From positions 124,001-188,000 of the forward strand of contig NZ_JALHQD010000002.1 of assembly GCF_022842145.1 (NCBI RefSeq): a stretch of 64,000 nt of DNA, read 5' to 3'. Positions 45,100-53,870 of this stretch are shown here, piece after piece. Both the position numbers and the translations under genes were made by a program. Position 1 is the stretch's first letter, and every line of letters starts with the position of its first letter. This DNA is from Tabrizicola sp. GTDB taxonomy: Bacteria > Pseudomonadota > Alphaproteobacteria > Rhodobacterales > Rhodobacteraceae. A model generated the notes under the pieces. That model did not search any database, was not told the origin of the DNA, and saw only the letters and a list, made by a program, of their open reading frames with translations.

Positions 45100-45795
45100 A
45101 TGATGATCGACGGGCTGATCTTCGACAAGGACGGGACGCTCTTCGACTTCCGCATCAGCTGGGGCCGCTGGGCCGCGACCTTCCTACGCCGGATCGCGCA
45201 GGACGAAGCCCATGCCACGCGACTGGGTCGGGCCATCGGATATGACCTTGGCAGCGGAACCTTCGCCCCCGACAGCCCGGTGATCGCCGCGACGGCCGCC
45301 GACATTGCGGCGGCGCTGTTGCCCGAGCTTCCTGGCATGACGCTGGCCGAGTTGACCGAGCGGATCGATGCCAGCGCCGGCATGGCCCCGATGTCAGAGG
45401 CGGTGCCCTTGCGACCCCTGCTTGACGCGCTGCGCGGAAGGGGTCTGCGGCTTGGTCTGGCGACCAACGACTCCGAAGCGCCTGCCCGGCAGCATCTGGC
45501 GACGCACGGGATCACCGACTGCTTCGACTTCATTGCGGGATACGACTCGGGTCACGGTGCCAAGCCCGGGCCGGGCATGTGTCTGGCCTTCGTGCGGCAG
45601 ACCGGACTGGACGCGGCGCGCGTGGCGATGGTGGGCGACAGCCGGCATGATCTGGAGGCAGGTCGCGCGGCCGGAATGCGCACCATCGCGGTGCTGACGG
45701 GCGTTGCGAAACGCGAGGAGTTGGCGCCCCATGCCGACGTCGTGCTGGCCGACATCGGGGACATTCCGGAGTGGCTGACGGGCCTGAAAGCCTGA
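45100..45795 (+). CDS. HAD-family phosphatase (phosphoglycolate phosphatase-like)
   Basis: A 231-residue haloacid dehalogenase hydrolase. Motif I DKDGTLFD (9-16), motif II in LGLATNDSEA, and motif IV GDSRHDLEAG (about 184-193). The helical cap between I and II suits small phosphorylated substrates such as phosphoglycolate, but the exact one is unknown. Two in-frame ATG codons adjoin; the start is preceded by GGGGGG. It follows the DUF3572 gene. Confidence 0.9.
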   Translation: MMIDGLIFDKDGTLFDFRISWGRWAATFLRRIAQDEAHATRLGRAIGYDLGSGTFAPDSPVIAATAADIAAALLPELPGMTLAELTERIDASAGMAPMSEAVPLRPLLDALRGRGLRLGLATNDSEAPARQHLATHGITDCFDFIAGYDSGHGAKPGPGMCLAFVRQTGLDAARVAMVGDSRHDLEAGRAAGMRTIAVLTGVAKREELAPHADVVLADIGDIPEWLTGLKA

Positions 45796-45899
45796 CTTCC
45801 GAAGGTCACTTGCAAAAAACGACGCTTTTTAGTCGCTAACGCGGTAACCAGATCGGCTCTGCTTCCGTCATCCTTCGCCCAAGCGAATGGAGAGTGACG

Positions 45900-47456
45900 A
45901 TGGCGGATGAACCAGCTCGGAGAAAGCGTGCCGGGGGGCGGGCAGGGATGAAGGTCCGTGCGGGCACGGCGGTGATCGACCAGATGCCTTGGCGCATTCC
46001 GGTGAACCCCGATGCGCCAACCGAGCCTTTGGATGCCGAGGGTGTGCAGCGCGTCCACAAGACGGCGATGCGCATCCTGCGCGACATCGGGATCGAGTTC
46101 CTGAACCCCGAAGCAGTGGAACATCTGCGGAAGGCCGGCTGCATCGTGAACGGGACCAACGTCCGGATGGACGAGGACTTCGTGATGGAGATGGTCGCCC
46201 GCGCGCCCGAGACCTTCACGATCACGCCGCGCAATCCCGAGCGCGAGCTGATCATGGGCGGCAAGCACATGTTGTTCGTCAACGTGAGCAGCCCGCCGAA
46301 CGCCTGGGACATGGAGCGGGGCAAACGGTCCGGCGACTTCGAGACGTTCCGCGAGTTCATGAAGCTGACGCAGTATTTCAACTGCATCCACATCGCGGGC
46401 GGCTATCCGGTGGAGCCGGTGGACATCCATGCAAGCGTCCGGCACCTGGACTGCCTGTACGAAAAGCTGACGCTGACCGACAAGGTTGTCCACGCCTACA
46501 GCCTGGGGGCCGAGCGGGTCGAGGATGTGATGGAGATGGTCCGTCTGGCCGGGGGGCTCACCGAGGAGGAGTTCCAGGCCAAGCCGCGGCTTTACACCAA
46601 CATCAATTCGGTTTCCCCGTTGAAGCACGACTATCCGATGCTGGACGGGGCAATGAGGATGGCCAAACGCGGGCAGCCGGTGGTGGTGACGCCCTTCACT
46701 CTGGCGGGGGCGATGGCTCCGGTCACGATGTCTGGGGCCGTGGCATTGTCGATTGCCGAGGCTTTGGCGGCGGTGGCACTCCTGCAATACATCGCTCCCG
46801 GCTGTCCGGTGGCGATCGGAACCTTCACCTCGAACGTCGACATGAAGTCGGGGGCCCCGGCCTTTGGCACCCCGGAATACATGCGGGCGACGCAGATGAC
46901 GGGGCAGCTGGTGCGCTTCTATGGCGTGCCGATGCGGGCCTCGGGGGTTTGTGCTGCGAACGTGCCGGACGGGCAGGCGATGTGGGAGACGTCGAATTCC
47001 CTCTGGTCGGCGGTGCAGAGCCGGACCAACATGGTCTACCACGCCGCTGGCTGGCTGGAGGGCGGGCTGATCGCGTCCCCGGAGAAGTTCATCATGGACT
47101 GCGAGGTCCTGCAGATGATCCAGCGCTACTTCGAGGAGGCGACCTTCGCGACGCGGGACGAGGACCTTGCCTTCGACGCGATCAAGGAAGTCGGCGCGGG
47201 CGGGCATTACTTCGGGGTGCAGCACACGCAGGACCGCTACCAGGAGGCCTTCTATGCGCCCATCGTCTCGGACTGGCGGAACTATGAGGCGTGGCAGGCG
47301 GACGGGTCGGTCTGGACGGTCGAGCGGGCGCACCGGATCTACAAGCAGATCCTCGCCGAGTTCGAGGCACCGGAGATGAATGGGGACCACCTGGAAGAGT
47401 TGCAGCGGTTCGTGGCGAAGCGGAAACAGGAGGGTGGGGCACCCACAGACTTCTGA
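45900..47456 (+). CDS. MttB-superfamily methyltransferase lacking pyrrolysine
   Basis: A 518-residue TIM-barrel protein of the trimethylamine methyltransferase superfamily (segments EFLNPEAVEHLRKAG, TPFTLAGAMAPVTMSGAVAL and CPVAIGTFTSNVDMKSGAP). There is no in-frame amber codon, so it lacks pyrrolysine; non-Pyl members act on quaternary amines such as glycine betaine or proline betaine, or on unknown substrates, with a corrinoid protein partner. No corrinoid protein, activase or methyltransferase 2 is nearby. Start: ATG with GGAGAG 5 nt upstream; the GTG two codons before overlaps this site. Confidence 0.88.
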   Translation: MADEPARRKRAGGRAGMKVRAGTAVIDQMPWRIPVNPDAPTEPLDAEGVQRVHKTAMRILRDIGIEFLNPEAVEHLRKAGCIVNGTNVRMDEDFVMEMVARAPETFTITPRNPERELIMGGKHMLFVNVSSPPNAWDMERGKRSGDFETFREFMKLTQYFNCIHIAGGYPVEPVDIHASVRHLDCLYEKLTLTDKVVHAYSLGAERVEDVMEMVRLAGGLTEEEFQAKPRLYTNINSVSPLKHDYPMLDGAMRMAKRGQPVVVTPFTLAGAMAPVTMSGAVALSIAEALAAVALLQYIAPGCPVAIGTFTSNVDMKSGAPAFGTPEYMRATQMTGQLVRFYGVPMRASGVCAANVPDGQAMWETSNSLWSAVQSRTNMVYHAAGWLEGGLIASPEKFIMDCEVLQMIQRYFEEATFATRDEDLAFDAIKEVGAGGHYFGVQHTQDRYQEAFYAPIVSDWRNYEAWQADGSVWTVERAHRIYKQILAEFEAPEMNGDHLEELQRFVAKRKQEGGAPTDF

Positions 47457-47457
47457 G

Positions 47458-47772
47458 CGCCCGCGCGTGGTGGAGTTTGGGACCCTTTTAGAAACAGGGG
47501 GTTGGTCGCGGGCGTTCAGGTTTTCTTTACCTTTGCGGACGGTGGGTCAACCTGCGCCTTGTGGCGCAGAACGACCCACCCTACGGAGAATCCTGCCTGG
47601 CGTCGGTCCTTTGCGGACAGCGGGTTTCATGCCGAGTGCCGTGCGGCGCGCGCCTTTTTCTCGGGCCTGCGGGTGAAGGACGGACAGGCCTTTGCCGCGA
47701 CATGGTCGTTTGAACCAGTGGCGCCACCATGTCGCACTCCTGAGGGGATATTTGGGCAAATGTGAAAGGGAG
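47458..47772. repeat. Composite intergenic hairpin element, copy 2
   Basis: Second copy of the element at 445-719. Part one (47458-47514) has the same 57-nt length and the same outer arms CGCCCGCG/CGCGGGCG; the inner stem is CCC/GGG-based (47483-47500) rather than CTGTT/AACAG. Part two contains GGCGCGCGCCTTTT near 47645-47660 and ends in GGGGATATTTGG and GTGAAAGGG by 47772. It starts 1 bp after the mttB-homologue stop and ends 11 bp before the convergent DoxX stop. The remainder of the 327-bp gap holds no gene. Confidence 0.7.
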
Positions 47773-47783
47773 GGAGGCGCGGC

Positions 47784-48203
47784 TCAGGTCGTGGAGCCTT
47801 GCCCGCGCGCAGGCAGGGAGAAGGGTTCGGGCACATTGGGAGATGGCGTCCTGCGACCGGCGTTCTGGGCAAGGAACGAGGTCAGCATTAGCGCCAGTGC
47901 GACAAGGGCGGGAAGGTAACCGCCATCGCCGGCGTTCAGATGGGCCGAGAGCGCCAGGAGCAGGTGAAAGACCATCCCCGCATAGGCGAGGTCGCTGAGC
48001 CGGACCGAGAGGCGGCTGAGGATCGCCAAGGGAGCAGCGATCTTTGCGACGATCAGGACCTGAACCAGATAGACCGGGAAGCCGAAGGCGATGAAGCCCT
48101 GCTCCACTGCCGTTCGCTGTGTGAGGTAGAAAACTGCGGCCCCGAGATACATCGCACAGAGGGCCAGCGTCGTGGCCCAGTAAAGCAGTTTGGCCTTGGT
48201 CAT
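47784..48203 (-). CDS. DoxX-like membrane protein
   Basis: A 139-residue inner-membrane protein with four helices (about 6-27, 45-62, 72-92 and 96-112) and a hydrophilic Pro-rich tail. Pattern FIAFGFPVYLVQVLIVAKIAAP is typical of DoxX-like proteins. Function unknown; some members pair with oxidoreductases. The region 48204-48438 between it and the SRPBCC genes holds no gene that I can support. Confidence 0.8.
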   Translation of the reverse strand: MTKAKLLYWATTLALCAMYLGAAVFYLTQRTAVEQGFIAFGFPVYLVQVLIVAKIAAPLAILSRLSVRLSDLAYAGMVFHLLLALSAHLNAGDGGYLPALVALALMLTSFLAQNAGRRTPSPNVPEPFSLPARGQGSTT

Positions 48204-48438
48204 GGCGGGTCTCCTGGGTCTGGTTGGGGGCGGTTTCGGGTGGACGGCTATCTGCCGAGTGTGGCCGGGGGTTACGGGGTTGGGTGGCGCTGAGCGTGAC
48301 AGGCGACCCTTCTGGCCGCCTGGCGGATGCGGAAGACGCTGGTGGCGGCGGTGGTGTGGTCAGGGCCTGCAGCCGGTTTTCTGTCCCCGAAGGCGGGTGC
48401 TGAGACGCGATAGCGAAGACGCGTGCCTGCGACGGAGG

Positions 48439-48885
48439 TCAGGCGAAGGTGAGGCCCTCGATCCGGCCGTAGACGGCATCAATCCCGTCGGTGAAGCCCT
48501 GCTGGATGGCGTTGGCGCGGGCCTCGGCGTCGCGGTAACGCATCACCACGGTCAGGCGGGTGCCGCTCCCGTCGTGGGTCAGCGTGGTGCGGACGGTCGG
48601 GCCTTGTGAGGTGTCGCCGTTGAAATGCTCGACATGGAGCATGTTTTGGGGCGGGTCGGCTTCGAGGACCGGGCCGGAGAAGAAGAACTCGGGCCAGACG
48701 TAGCGGAAGCTGCCGCCGGGCCGAGGGTCCATCTGGCAGTCGGTAAGGTCGGGCGAGAGCCATTGGCGGATGAGCTCAGGCTCGGTCAGGGCGCGCCAGA
48801 CCTTTGCCGGAGGATGCGAGAAGCGGCGGCGGATCACGACGTCGGTGGCGCCGTCGAGGAAGAGTTGCGGGTGATCGAAGGTCAT
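48439..48885 (-). CDS. SRPBCC/AHSA1-type protein, copy 2 of a tandem pair
   Basis: A 148-residue START-like fold protein (activator of Hsp90 homologue 1 type). Core features: RRRFSHPPAKVWRALTEPELIRQWL, DPRPGGSFRYVW, HVEHFNGDTSQG, GSGTRLTVVMRYRDAEAR. It is closely similar to the protein encoded just upstream, so they arose by tandem duplication. Ligand unknown. Start at MTFDHPQ; an 18-codon extension is possible. It lies 78 bp after its paralogue in an ArsR-led unit. Confidence 0.87.
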   Translation of the reverse strand: MTFDHPQLFLDGATDVVIRRRFSHPPAKVWRALTEPELIRQWLSPDLTDCQMDPRPGGSFRYVWPEFFFSGPVLEADPPQNMLHVEHFNGDTSQGPTVRTTLTHDGSGTRLTVVMRYRDAEARANAIQQGFTDGIDAVYGRIEGLTFA

Positions 48886-48963
48886 GGCGCCGATCCGTGA
48901 GAGTGCGTTTCGAACTGTGGTCGTGGCCGGGGCCATCACGGTCCCGTCCGACGAGGGCGGTCG

Positions 48964-49440
48964 TCAGCCGATCGCCATCGCGTCGAGCTTGCCGTAAACC
49001 TCTTCCATGCCGTCGGTCATGCCGGTGGCAATGGCGGCCGCGCGGGCCTCGGCGCTCTCATAGCGCATCACCATCGTCATCCGGGTGCCGCTGCCTTGGG
49101 GGGCAAGGTCGGTGGTGATCCGGGCGCCCGAGGTGGTGTCGCCGTTGAAATATTCGATGTGGGTGATGTGGTGCGGCGGGTCCACGGCGATGACGGGGCC
49201 GGAGAAGAAGAAGGAATTGCCGTCCGGTCCTGCCCATTCGAAGTGGAAGCTGCCGCCGGGGCGCGGATCGAATTCGCAGCGCGTCATCGGGTGGTCCTGC
49301 ACGGCCATCCATTGCCGGATCAGCGCGGGCTCGGTCAGGGCGCGCCAGACCTTGGCGGGTGGATGGGCGAAGTCGCGGCGGAGGAGGATGTCGGTATCGC
49401 CGTCGAGGACGGTCTGCAATCGGGTCAGGTCGAGGGACAT
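48964..49440 (-). CDS. SRPBCC/AHSA1-type protein, copy 1 of a tandem pair
   Basis: A 158-residue protein with the same layout as its neighbour: RRDFAHPPAKVWRALTEP, FDPRPGGSFHFEW, HIEYFNGDTTSG, SGTRMTMVMRYESAEARA. Its start shares one base with the ArsR stop, so it is translated with that repressor. ArsR plus SRPBCC pairs are a common small module; the ligand sensed is unknown and not necessarily a metal. Confidence 0.9.
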   Translation of the reverse strand: MSLDLTRLQTVLDGDTDILLRRDFAHPPAKVWRALTEPALIRQWMAVQDHPMTRCEFDPRPGGSFHFEWAGPDGNSFFFSGPVIAVDPPHHITHIEYFNGDTTSGARITTDLAPQGSGTRMTMVMRYESAEARAAAIATGMTDGMEEVYGKLDAMAIG

Positions 49441-49787
49441 CACGGTTTCCTTTCCTTGGGGTCGGCGGGAGGGTCTTCCAGGCTGTCCAGGAGGCTGTCG
49501 AGGCGCTGGAACTGCGCCTCCCACAGCGCGCGGTACTGGCCGAGCCAATGCCAGAGTTGCGACATGGTATCGGGCTTCAGCCGTCGGGGGCGGGAGGTGC
49601 CGTCGATACGGGTTTCGATCAGGCCCGCGTCCTCCAGCACCTTGAGGTGCCGGCTGATCGCGGGCTGGCTGATCGCGAAGGGACGGGCAAGGTCCTGGAC
49701 CGTGGCCTCGCCTTCCGCCAGCCGGGCGAGGATGGCGCGGCGGGTCGGATCGGCGAGGGCGGCGAAGGATTGATCGAGGTCGGGCAT
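49440..49787 (-). CDS. ArsR-family transcriptional regulator
   Basis: A 115-residue winged-helix repressor (LADPTRRAILARLAEGEATVQDLA, then SQPAISRHLKVLEDAGLIE). It has no metal-binding cysteines in the alpha-3 region, so it is not the arsenic type. The tail (KERKP) is basic. It heads the unit with two SRPBCC genes, and the upstream region has TATATAACG-like AT-rich sequence near 49800-49825. Signal unknown. Confidence 0.92.
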   Translation of the reverse strand: MPDLDQSFAALADPTRRAILARLAEGEATVQDLARPFAISQPAISRHLKVLEDAGLIETRIDGTSRPRRLKPDTMSQLWHWLGQYRALWEAQFQRLDSLLDSLEDPPADPKERKP

Positions 49788-49878
49788 GTGACGATCCGTT
49801 ATGTAACGAATCGTTTATATAACGCATTACGCAAAAAGGCAAGATGTCTGCCCGGGCGCATGACCCGGGCCCTGGGGT

Positions 49879-50148
49879 TTACTTGGTCAGTTCGGCCATC
49901 ATCTCGTCCATCGCCTTGCAGGCGGCCTGCAGGTCGTCGCCCTGGGCGCTGGCGTTGGCGGCAAGCTCTTGCACCTTGGGGGCAAGTTCGGCGAGCCTGG
50001 CGGCATCGGTGGCGGCGACCTCCTGCATCTTGGTCATGAGGTCGGTGGCCTTCTTCTGGGCAAGTTCGGTGGTGCAGACTTCCTCGCCACTGCAGGCGGC
50101 CAGAAAGCCGATGGCGGCAAGTGCCAGAAGGGCGGATGTGATACGCAT
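49879..50148 (-). CDS. Small lipoprotein
   Basis: An 89-residue lipoprotein (lipobox LAAC, Cys19) whose mature part is one long amphipathic helix rich in Ala/Lys/Glu with two cysteines (VCTTELAQ and AACKAMDE). It resembles small helical periplasmic lipoproteins, but no family is assigned. Monocistronic; faces the Lol operon. Confidence 0.75.
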   Translation of the reverse strand: MRITSALLALAAIGFLAACSGEEVCTTELAQKKATDLMTKMQEVAATDAARLAELAPKVQELAANASAQGDDLQAACKAMDEMMAELTK

Positions 50149-50380
50149 GGGGTCCCTCGTACATCATTGTGGTTCGCGGCGATGATCCGTCGCGGGTGGG
50201 AGGGTAGCTGAAGGCGGTGGCACGCACGAAACCGCGAGGCGGGCGCAGGCGGGAACCCGCCCCGGTGGCCATGCCTTGACGTTTCACGCCCTGTCCCGCA
50301 GGTTGCCCGGCAATTCACAAGGGTCCGAACAGGGGCCGGAACAGGCGTCCGACCGGGCGTCGGAACGGGCGAAAAGGCAG

Positions 50381-51667
50381 ATGGCAAAGAGCACGCGCCC
50401 GTTTTCGGGCTTCGAATTCATGATCGCCTGGCGCTATCTGCGCGCGCGGCGGGCCGAGGGCGGGGTCAGCATCATGACCTGGATCAGCCTGATCGGCATC
50501 ACACTGGCGGTGTTCGCGCTGATCCTGACGCTGGCGGTGCGCGCGGGCTTCCGGGCGGAATTCGTGGATACGATCCTGGGGGCCAACGCACATGTGACGG
50601 TCTATTCGTCGGGCGTGGTCGGCGAGGATGGCCAACTGATCCGCGGCTTTACCGAGCCTGACGCGCTGGCGGCGGCGATTGCCGAGGTGCCGGGGGTGAC
50701 GCGGGCGGCGCCGCTGATCCGCGGCAAGCTGATGGTCACGGACGGCGAGGATACCACGGGGGCAGAGGTCTTTGGTCTTCTGCCGGAAGATTTCGCGTCG
50801 ATCCCCAGGGTGGGTGCGGGGTCGGATGCGATCGGCGATCTGGCGCGGTTCCCGGAGGGGATTGCGCTGGGGTCGGGGATCGCGCGGGAGTTGGGGGTCA
50901 GCGTCGGCGACCGGGTGCGCCTGATCGCTCCGGGAGGTGTGCGGACGGCGATGGGGACGACGCCCCGGGTCAACGCCTACGAGGTGGTCTACATCTTCAG
51001 CGCTGGGCGCTATGATATTGATACGACACGCATCTACATGCCCTTCATCGAAGCGCAGAGCTTCTTCAACAAGGAGGGCCGCGCGGACGAGATCGAGGTG
51101 ATGGTCGAGGTGCCGGACGAGATCGAACGCTATGGCGAGCCGATCCTTGCGGCGGCGGGGCCGGTGGCGATGCTGTGGACCTGGAAGGACAGTTCGGGGG
51201 CCTTCCTGCGGGCCTTGGACATCGAGGACAACGTGATGTTCGTGATCCTGTCGGTCCTGGTGCTGATCGCGGCGATGAACATCGTTTCGGGGCTGATCAT
51301 GCTGGTGAAGAACAAGGGCCGCGACATCGGCATCTTGCGGACGATGGGGCTGACCGAAGGCTCGGTCCTGCGGGTGTTCTTCATCTGCGGGTCGTTCACC
51401 GGCGTGATCGGGACCATCGCGGGGGTGGCGCTGGGCTGCCTGACGGCGCTGAACATCGACCAGATCATGAGTGCCATCAACTGGGTGAACGGGGCGGAGG
51501 TCTGGGATCCGTCGATCCGGGGGATCTATTCGCTGCCGGCGAAGCTGCAGTTGGCCGACGTGATGTCGGCGGTGGGGCTATCCTTGGGGTTGTCCTTCGT
51601 CGTCACCTTCTTCCCGGCGCGGCGCGCGGCGCGGATGAACCCGGTGGAGGCGCTGCGCTATGAGTGA
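50381..51667 (+). CDS. Lipoprotein-releasing ABC permease (LolC/LolE type)
   Basis: A 428-residue inner-membrane permease of the LolCE/FtsX-MacB fold. A membrane helix near 28-50, a large periplasmic domain (about 55-275), and three further helices in the C-terminal third. The last residues NPVEALRYE overlap the LolD start. Lol releases outer-membrane lipoproteins to LolA. Only one permease is present, so it may form a homodimer (as for LolF in related groups). Start with AAGGC upstream; a longer 35-codon start has a poor site. Confidence 0.92.
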   Translation: MAKSTRPFSGFEFMIAWRYLRARRAEGGVSIMTWISLIGITLAVFALILTLAVRAGFRAEFVDTILGANAHVTVYSSGVVGEDGQLIRGFTEPDALAAAIAEVPGVTRAAPLIRGKLMVTDGEDTTGAEVFGLLPEDFASIPRVGAGSDAIGDLARFPEGIALGSGIARELGVSVGDRVRLIAPGGVRTAMGTTPRVNAYEVVYIFSAGRYDIDTTRIYMPFIEAQSFFNKEGRADEIEVMVEVPDEIERYGEPILAAAGPVAMLWTWKDSSGAFLRALDIEDNVMFVILSVLVLIAAMNIVSGLIMLVKNKGRDIGILRTMGLTEGSVLRVFFICGSFTGVIGTIAGVALGCLTALNIDQIMSAINWVNGAEVWDPSIRGIYSLPAKLQLADVMSAVGLSLGLSFVVTFFPARRAARMNPVEALRYE

Positions 51668-52334
51668 GATGCTGGCACTGGAAGGGGTCGAGAAGGGTTA
51701 CAACCGGGGCAAGCCCTCGGAAGTGATCGTGCTGCGGGGGGCGTCGATCACCGTCGCGCGGGGCGAGGTGGTGGCGCTGGTGGCCCCTAGCGGAGCGGGG
51801 AAGTCGACGCTGCTGCACATCGCCGGGCTTCTGGACGTGGCGGACAGCGGCACGGTGCAGCTGGACGGGCGCGAGATGGGCGGGTTGTCGGACCGGGCGC
51901 GGACCGAGGCGCGGCGCGGAGATGTGGGGTTCATCTACCAGTTCCACCATCTTCTGCCGGAATTCAGCGCGCTGGAGAACGTGGTGATCCCGCAGCTTGC
52001 CAACGGCGTGGCGAAACCGGCCGCCGAGGCGCGGGCGATGGAACTGCTGGAGAAGGTCGGCGTGGGCGCGCGGGCGGGGCATCGTCCCGCCGCGCTGTCA
52101 GGGGGCGAGCAACAGCGGGTGGCCTTCTGCCGCGCGCTGGCAAACGGGCCTAAACTGCTGCTGGCGGACGAGCCGACGGGGAACCTGGACCCCGGCACCT
52201 CGGACCAGGTGTTCGGGGTGCTGATGGAACTGGTGCGGTCCACCGGGCTTTCCGCGCTGATCGCCACGCATAATCTGGAACTGGCCGCACGGATGGACCG
52301 GATCGTACGGCTGACCGCGGGCCAGGTGACCTAG
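51660..52334 (+). CDS. lolD: Lipoprotein-releasing ABC ATPase LolD
   Basis: A 224-residue ATPase. Walker [10 protein letters not shown] (about 43-51), signature [15 protein letters not shown] (about 145-159), Walker [13 protein letters not shown] and the H-loop ATHN. It drives LolC/E; its start overlaps that gene by 8 nt. The operon may continue into the cytochrome c gene 52 bp downstream. Full length and intact. Confidence 0.95.
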   Translation: MSEMLALEGVEKGYNRGKPSEVIVLRGASITVARGEVVALVAPSGAGKSTLLHIAGLLDVADSGTVQLDGREMGGLSDRARTEARRGDVGFIYQFHHLLPEFSALENVVIPQLANGVAKPAAEARAMELLEKVGVGARAGHRPAALSGGEQQRVAFCRALANGPKLLLADEPTGNLDPGTSDQVFGVLMELVRSTGLSALIATHNLELAARMDRIVRLTAGQVT

Positions 52335-52386
52335 ATCAAGGCGGGGTTGGCCCGGCTTTGGTCAAGTCTGGCAAGAGGAGAGAAGA

Positions 52387-52797
52387 ATGCGTCACCCCAT
52401 GATGATCCTGCTGCTGAGCCTTGGCCTGGCGGCCTGCGTAGAGCGCGAGACGCTGCCAAGCGGTTCCGAGGACTTCGCGGATTTCTGCGCGGCCTGCCAC
52501 GGGATGTCGGGCAAGGGCGACGGCGAGGGGGCGGCGGCGCTGGACCGCAAGCCCGCCGACCTGACCCGGCTGTCCGCGAAGAACGGCGGGGTTTTCCCTG
52601 GAACGCGCGTGATGGCGAAGATCTGGGGCTACACCGGCGTCGCCCCCGGCCGGCAGGACGCGGCCTCGCCGATGCCGGAGTTCGGGCCGCTGCTGCAGGG
52701 CGATCTGGTGCCTTATGATGGCGGCGACGGGATCGCCACGCCGACCCCGGTGCGGCTGGTGCAGATCGCGGAATACCTCAAGGCGCTGCAGGACTGA
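52387..52797 (+). CDS. Class I c-type cytochrome, lipoprotein-anchored
   Basis: A 136-residue exported heme protein. Lipobox LAAC (Cys17) anchors it to a membrane. Heme site CAACH at 36-40; a distal Met probably in SPMPEFGPLL (Met near 98). The mature domain of about 100 residues is a typical small cytochrome c. It could feed an oxidase or a periplasmic enzyme. It follows lolD with a 52-bp gap and precedes a region of repeats. Confidence 0.88.
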   Translation: MRHPMMILLLSLGLAACVERETLPSGSEDFADFCAACHGMSGKGDGEGAAALDRKPADLTRLSAKNGGVFPGTRVMAKIWGYTGVAPGRQDAASPMPEFGPLLQGDLVPYDGGDGIATPTPVRLVQIAEYLKALQD

Positions 52798-52809
52798 GGC
52801 GGGGGCTGC

Positions 52810-52963
52810 TGCTCCTCGTGCGACTTCGTCTTCTCGTCGCGGGCGGGTTCTTTTTCCGGGCGGACAGGCATGGCGGCAGACCTCGTGGCCTGCCGCGCCG
52901 GTCCAGGGGCGATTGAATTGGGGGTTGCTCCTCGTGCGACTTCGTCTTCTCGTCGCGGGCGGG
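52810..52963. repeat. Direct repeat of the GACTTCGTC family, copies D1 and D2
   Basis: A perfect 38-bp direct repeat at 52810-52847 and 52926-52963 (116-bp period), containing GACTTCGTC, CTCCTCG and CTCGTCGCGGGCGGG. Each unit is nearly the reverse complement of the right arm of the copy at 38171-38243. A less conserved sequence (GGC-TGCCGCGCCG) also repeats with the same order. It lies in a 497-bp gap between convergent genes (52798-53294), otherwise without a gene. Confidence 0.75.
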
Positions 52964-53294
52964 GTGCTAGACTTTCCCTGCCGGTGAGTGGGTGGCGATT
53001 GCAGCGGGGCCTCTTGGCTTGCCGCGCCGTTTCTGCAGCGGTTTTTCAGATACCGGAACCTCAATGTGCCGCCGAGTGAGGCAAGAAGCGGGGCTGCGCG
53101 CGGTCCTTGCGGCGGGGAAGGTTCTGGTTCCAGCCGGGTAGTCCGTCGCGGCTTTGCTGCACCGTTGATGGATGCGGGTAATGGAGGGCGCTTCACCCAC
53201 CGAGCCCCCGGAGAATGATTGCCGAACGGCGGGCTGCTGCCTGGTGCTGCCAATGTCACGTGCCGGGCGGGGCCGCGGGTCTTCGGGGTGAAGG

Positions 53295-53744
53295 CTACTG
53301 CGGTGGGCGGTTGTAGCGGATGAACGGCGAGAGCCGGGCCACGCGGTCGTAGAGCTGGCGCGCCTCGTGGTTGAAGTCCTGCGTCAGCCAGTAGACGGCC
53401 GGGGCCTTGGCAGCATCGGCGGCGGCATAGACCGCTTCGATCAGGGCGCGGCCGAGGCCGGTGCCGCGGGCTTCGGGGGCGACGTAGAGGTCTTGCAGAT
53501 AGCAGACGTCCTCGATCTTCCAGCAATGCCGGTGAAAGAGGTAATGCGCGAGGCCGAGAAGCTGGCCGTCTTGCTCGGCCACCAGCGCCGAGAAGTCCCG
53601 CGGGTCGGACCCCAGAAGGCGGTCGAAGGTCGAGGCATAGACATCCTCTGGCACCGAGGTCTGGTAGAACTGGAGGTAGCCGGGCCAGAGGCGGCGCCAC
53701 TGGTCATGGTCCGTGGCGGCGAGAGGGCGGATGAGGGTGGGCAT
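53295..53744 (-). CDS. GNAT-family N-acetyltransferase
   Basis: A 149-residue acetyltransferase. Conserved CYLQDLYVAPEARGTGLGRAL (split at the acetyl-CoA loop) and a C-terminal ARQLYDRVARLSPFIRY. The ending and length resemble the diamine/YhbS-like acetyltransferase groups; substrate unknown. Start chosen at MPTLIRPL with GGGGA 6 nt upstream; two earlier in-frame ATG codons are less well spaced. Confidence 0.9.
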   Translation of the reverse strand: MPTLIRPLAATDHDQWRRLWPGYLQFYQTSVPEDVYASTFDRLLGSDPRDFSALVAEQDGQLLGLAHYLFHRHCWKIEDVCYLQDLYVAPEARGTGLGRALIEAVYAAADAAKAPAVYWLTQDFNHEARQLYDRVARLSPFIRYNRPPQ

Positions 53745-53870
53745 GGGCATTCCCCGATAAGCGCCAGTCCCGGCGCGGCGCATGTGTTAATACTTGGCAA
53801 CCTGCCGGAAATCCTGACAATGCGCCACACTGCCCGGACGCATAAGGGCAGACGGAACCGGGAGAGACGC

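Noticed and set aside
48204-48438. A short coding frame in the gap between the DoxX and SRPBCC genes.
   Set aside because: The frames have no ribosome site, start context or family pattern.
52810-52963. Possible CRISPR array because of identical short repeats.
   Set aside because: Only two units, 116-bp period, spacers themselves similar, and no cas genes. The repeat belongs to the intergenic hairpin family.
53367-53870. N-terminal extension of the DUF4153 protein by 168 codons.
   Set aside because: It lies antisense to a well-supported GNAT gene and the ATG at 53871 has a good ribosome site.
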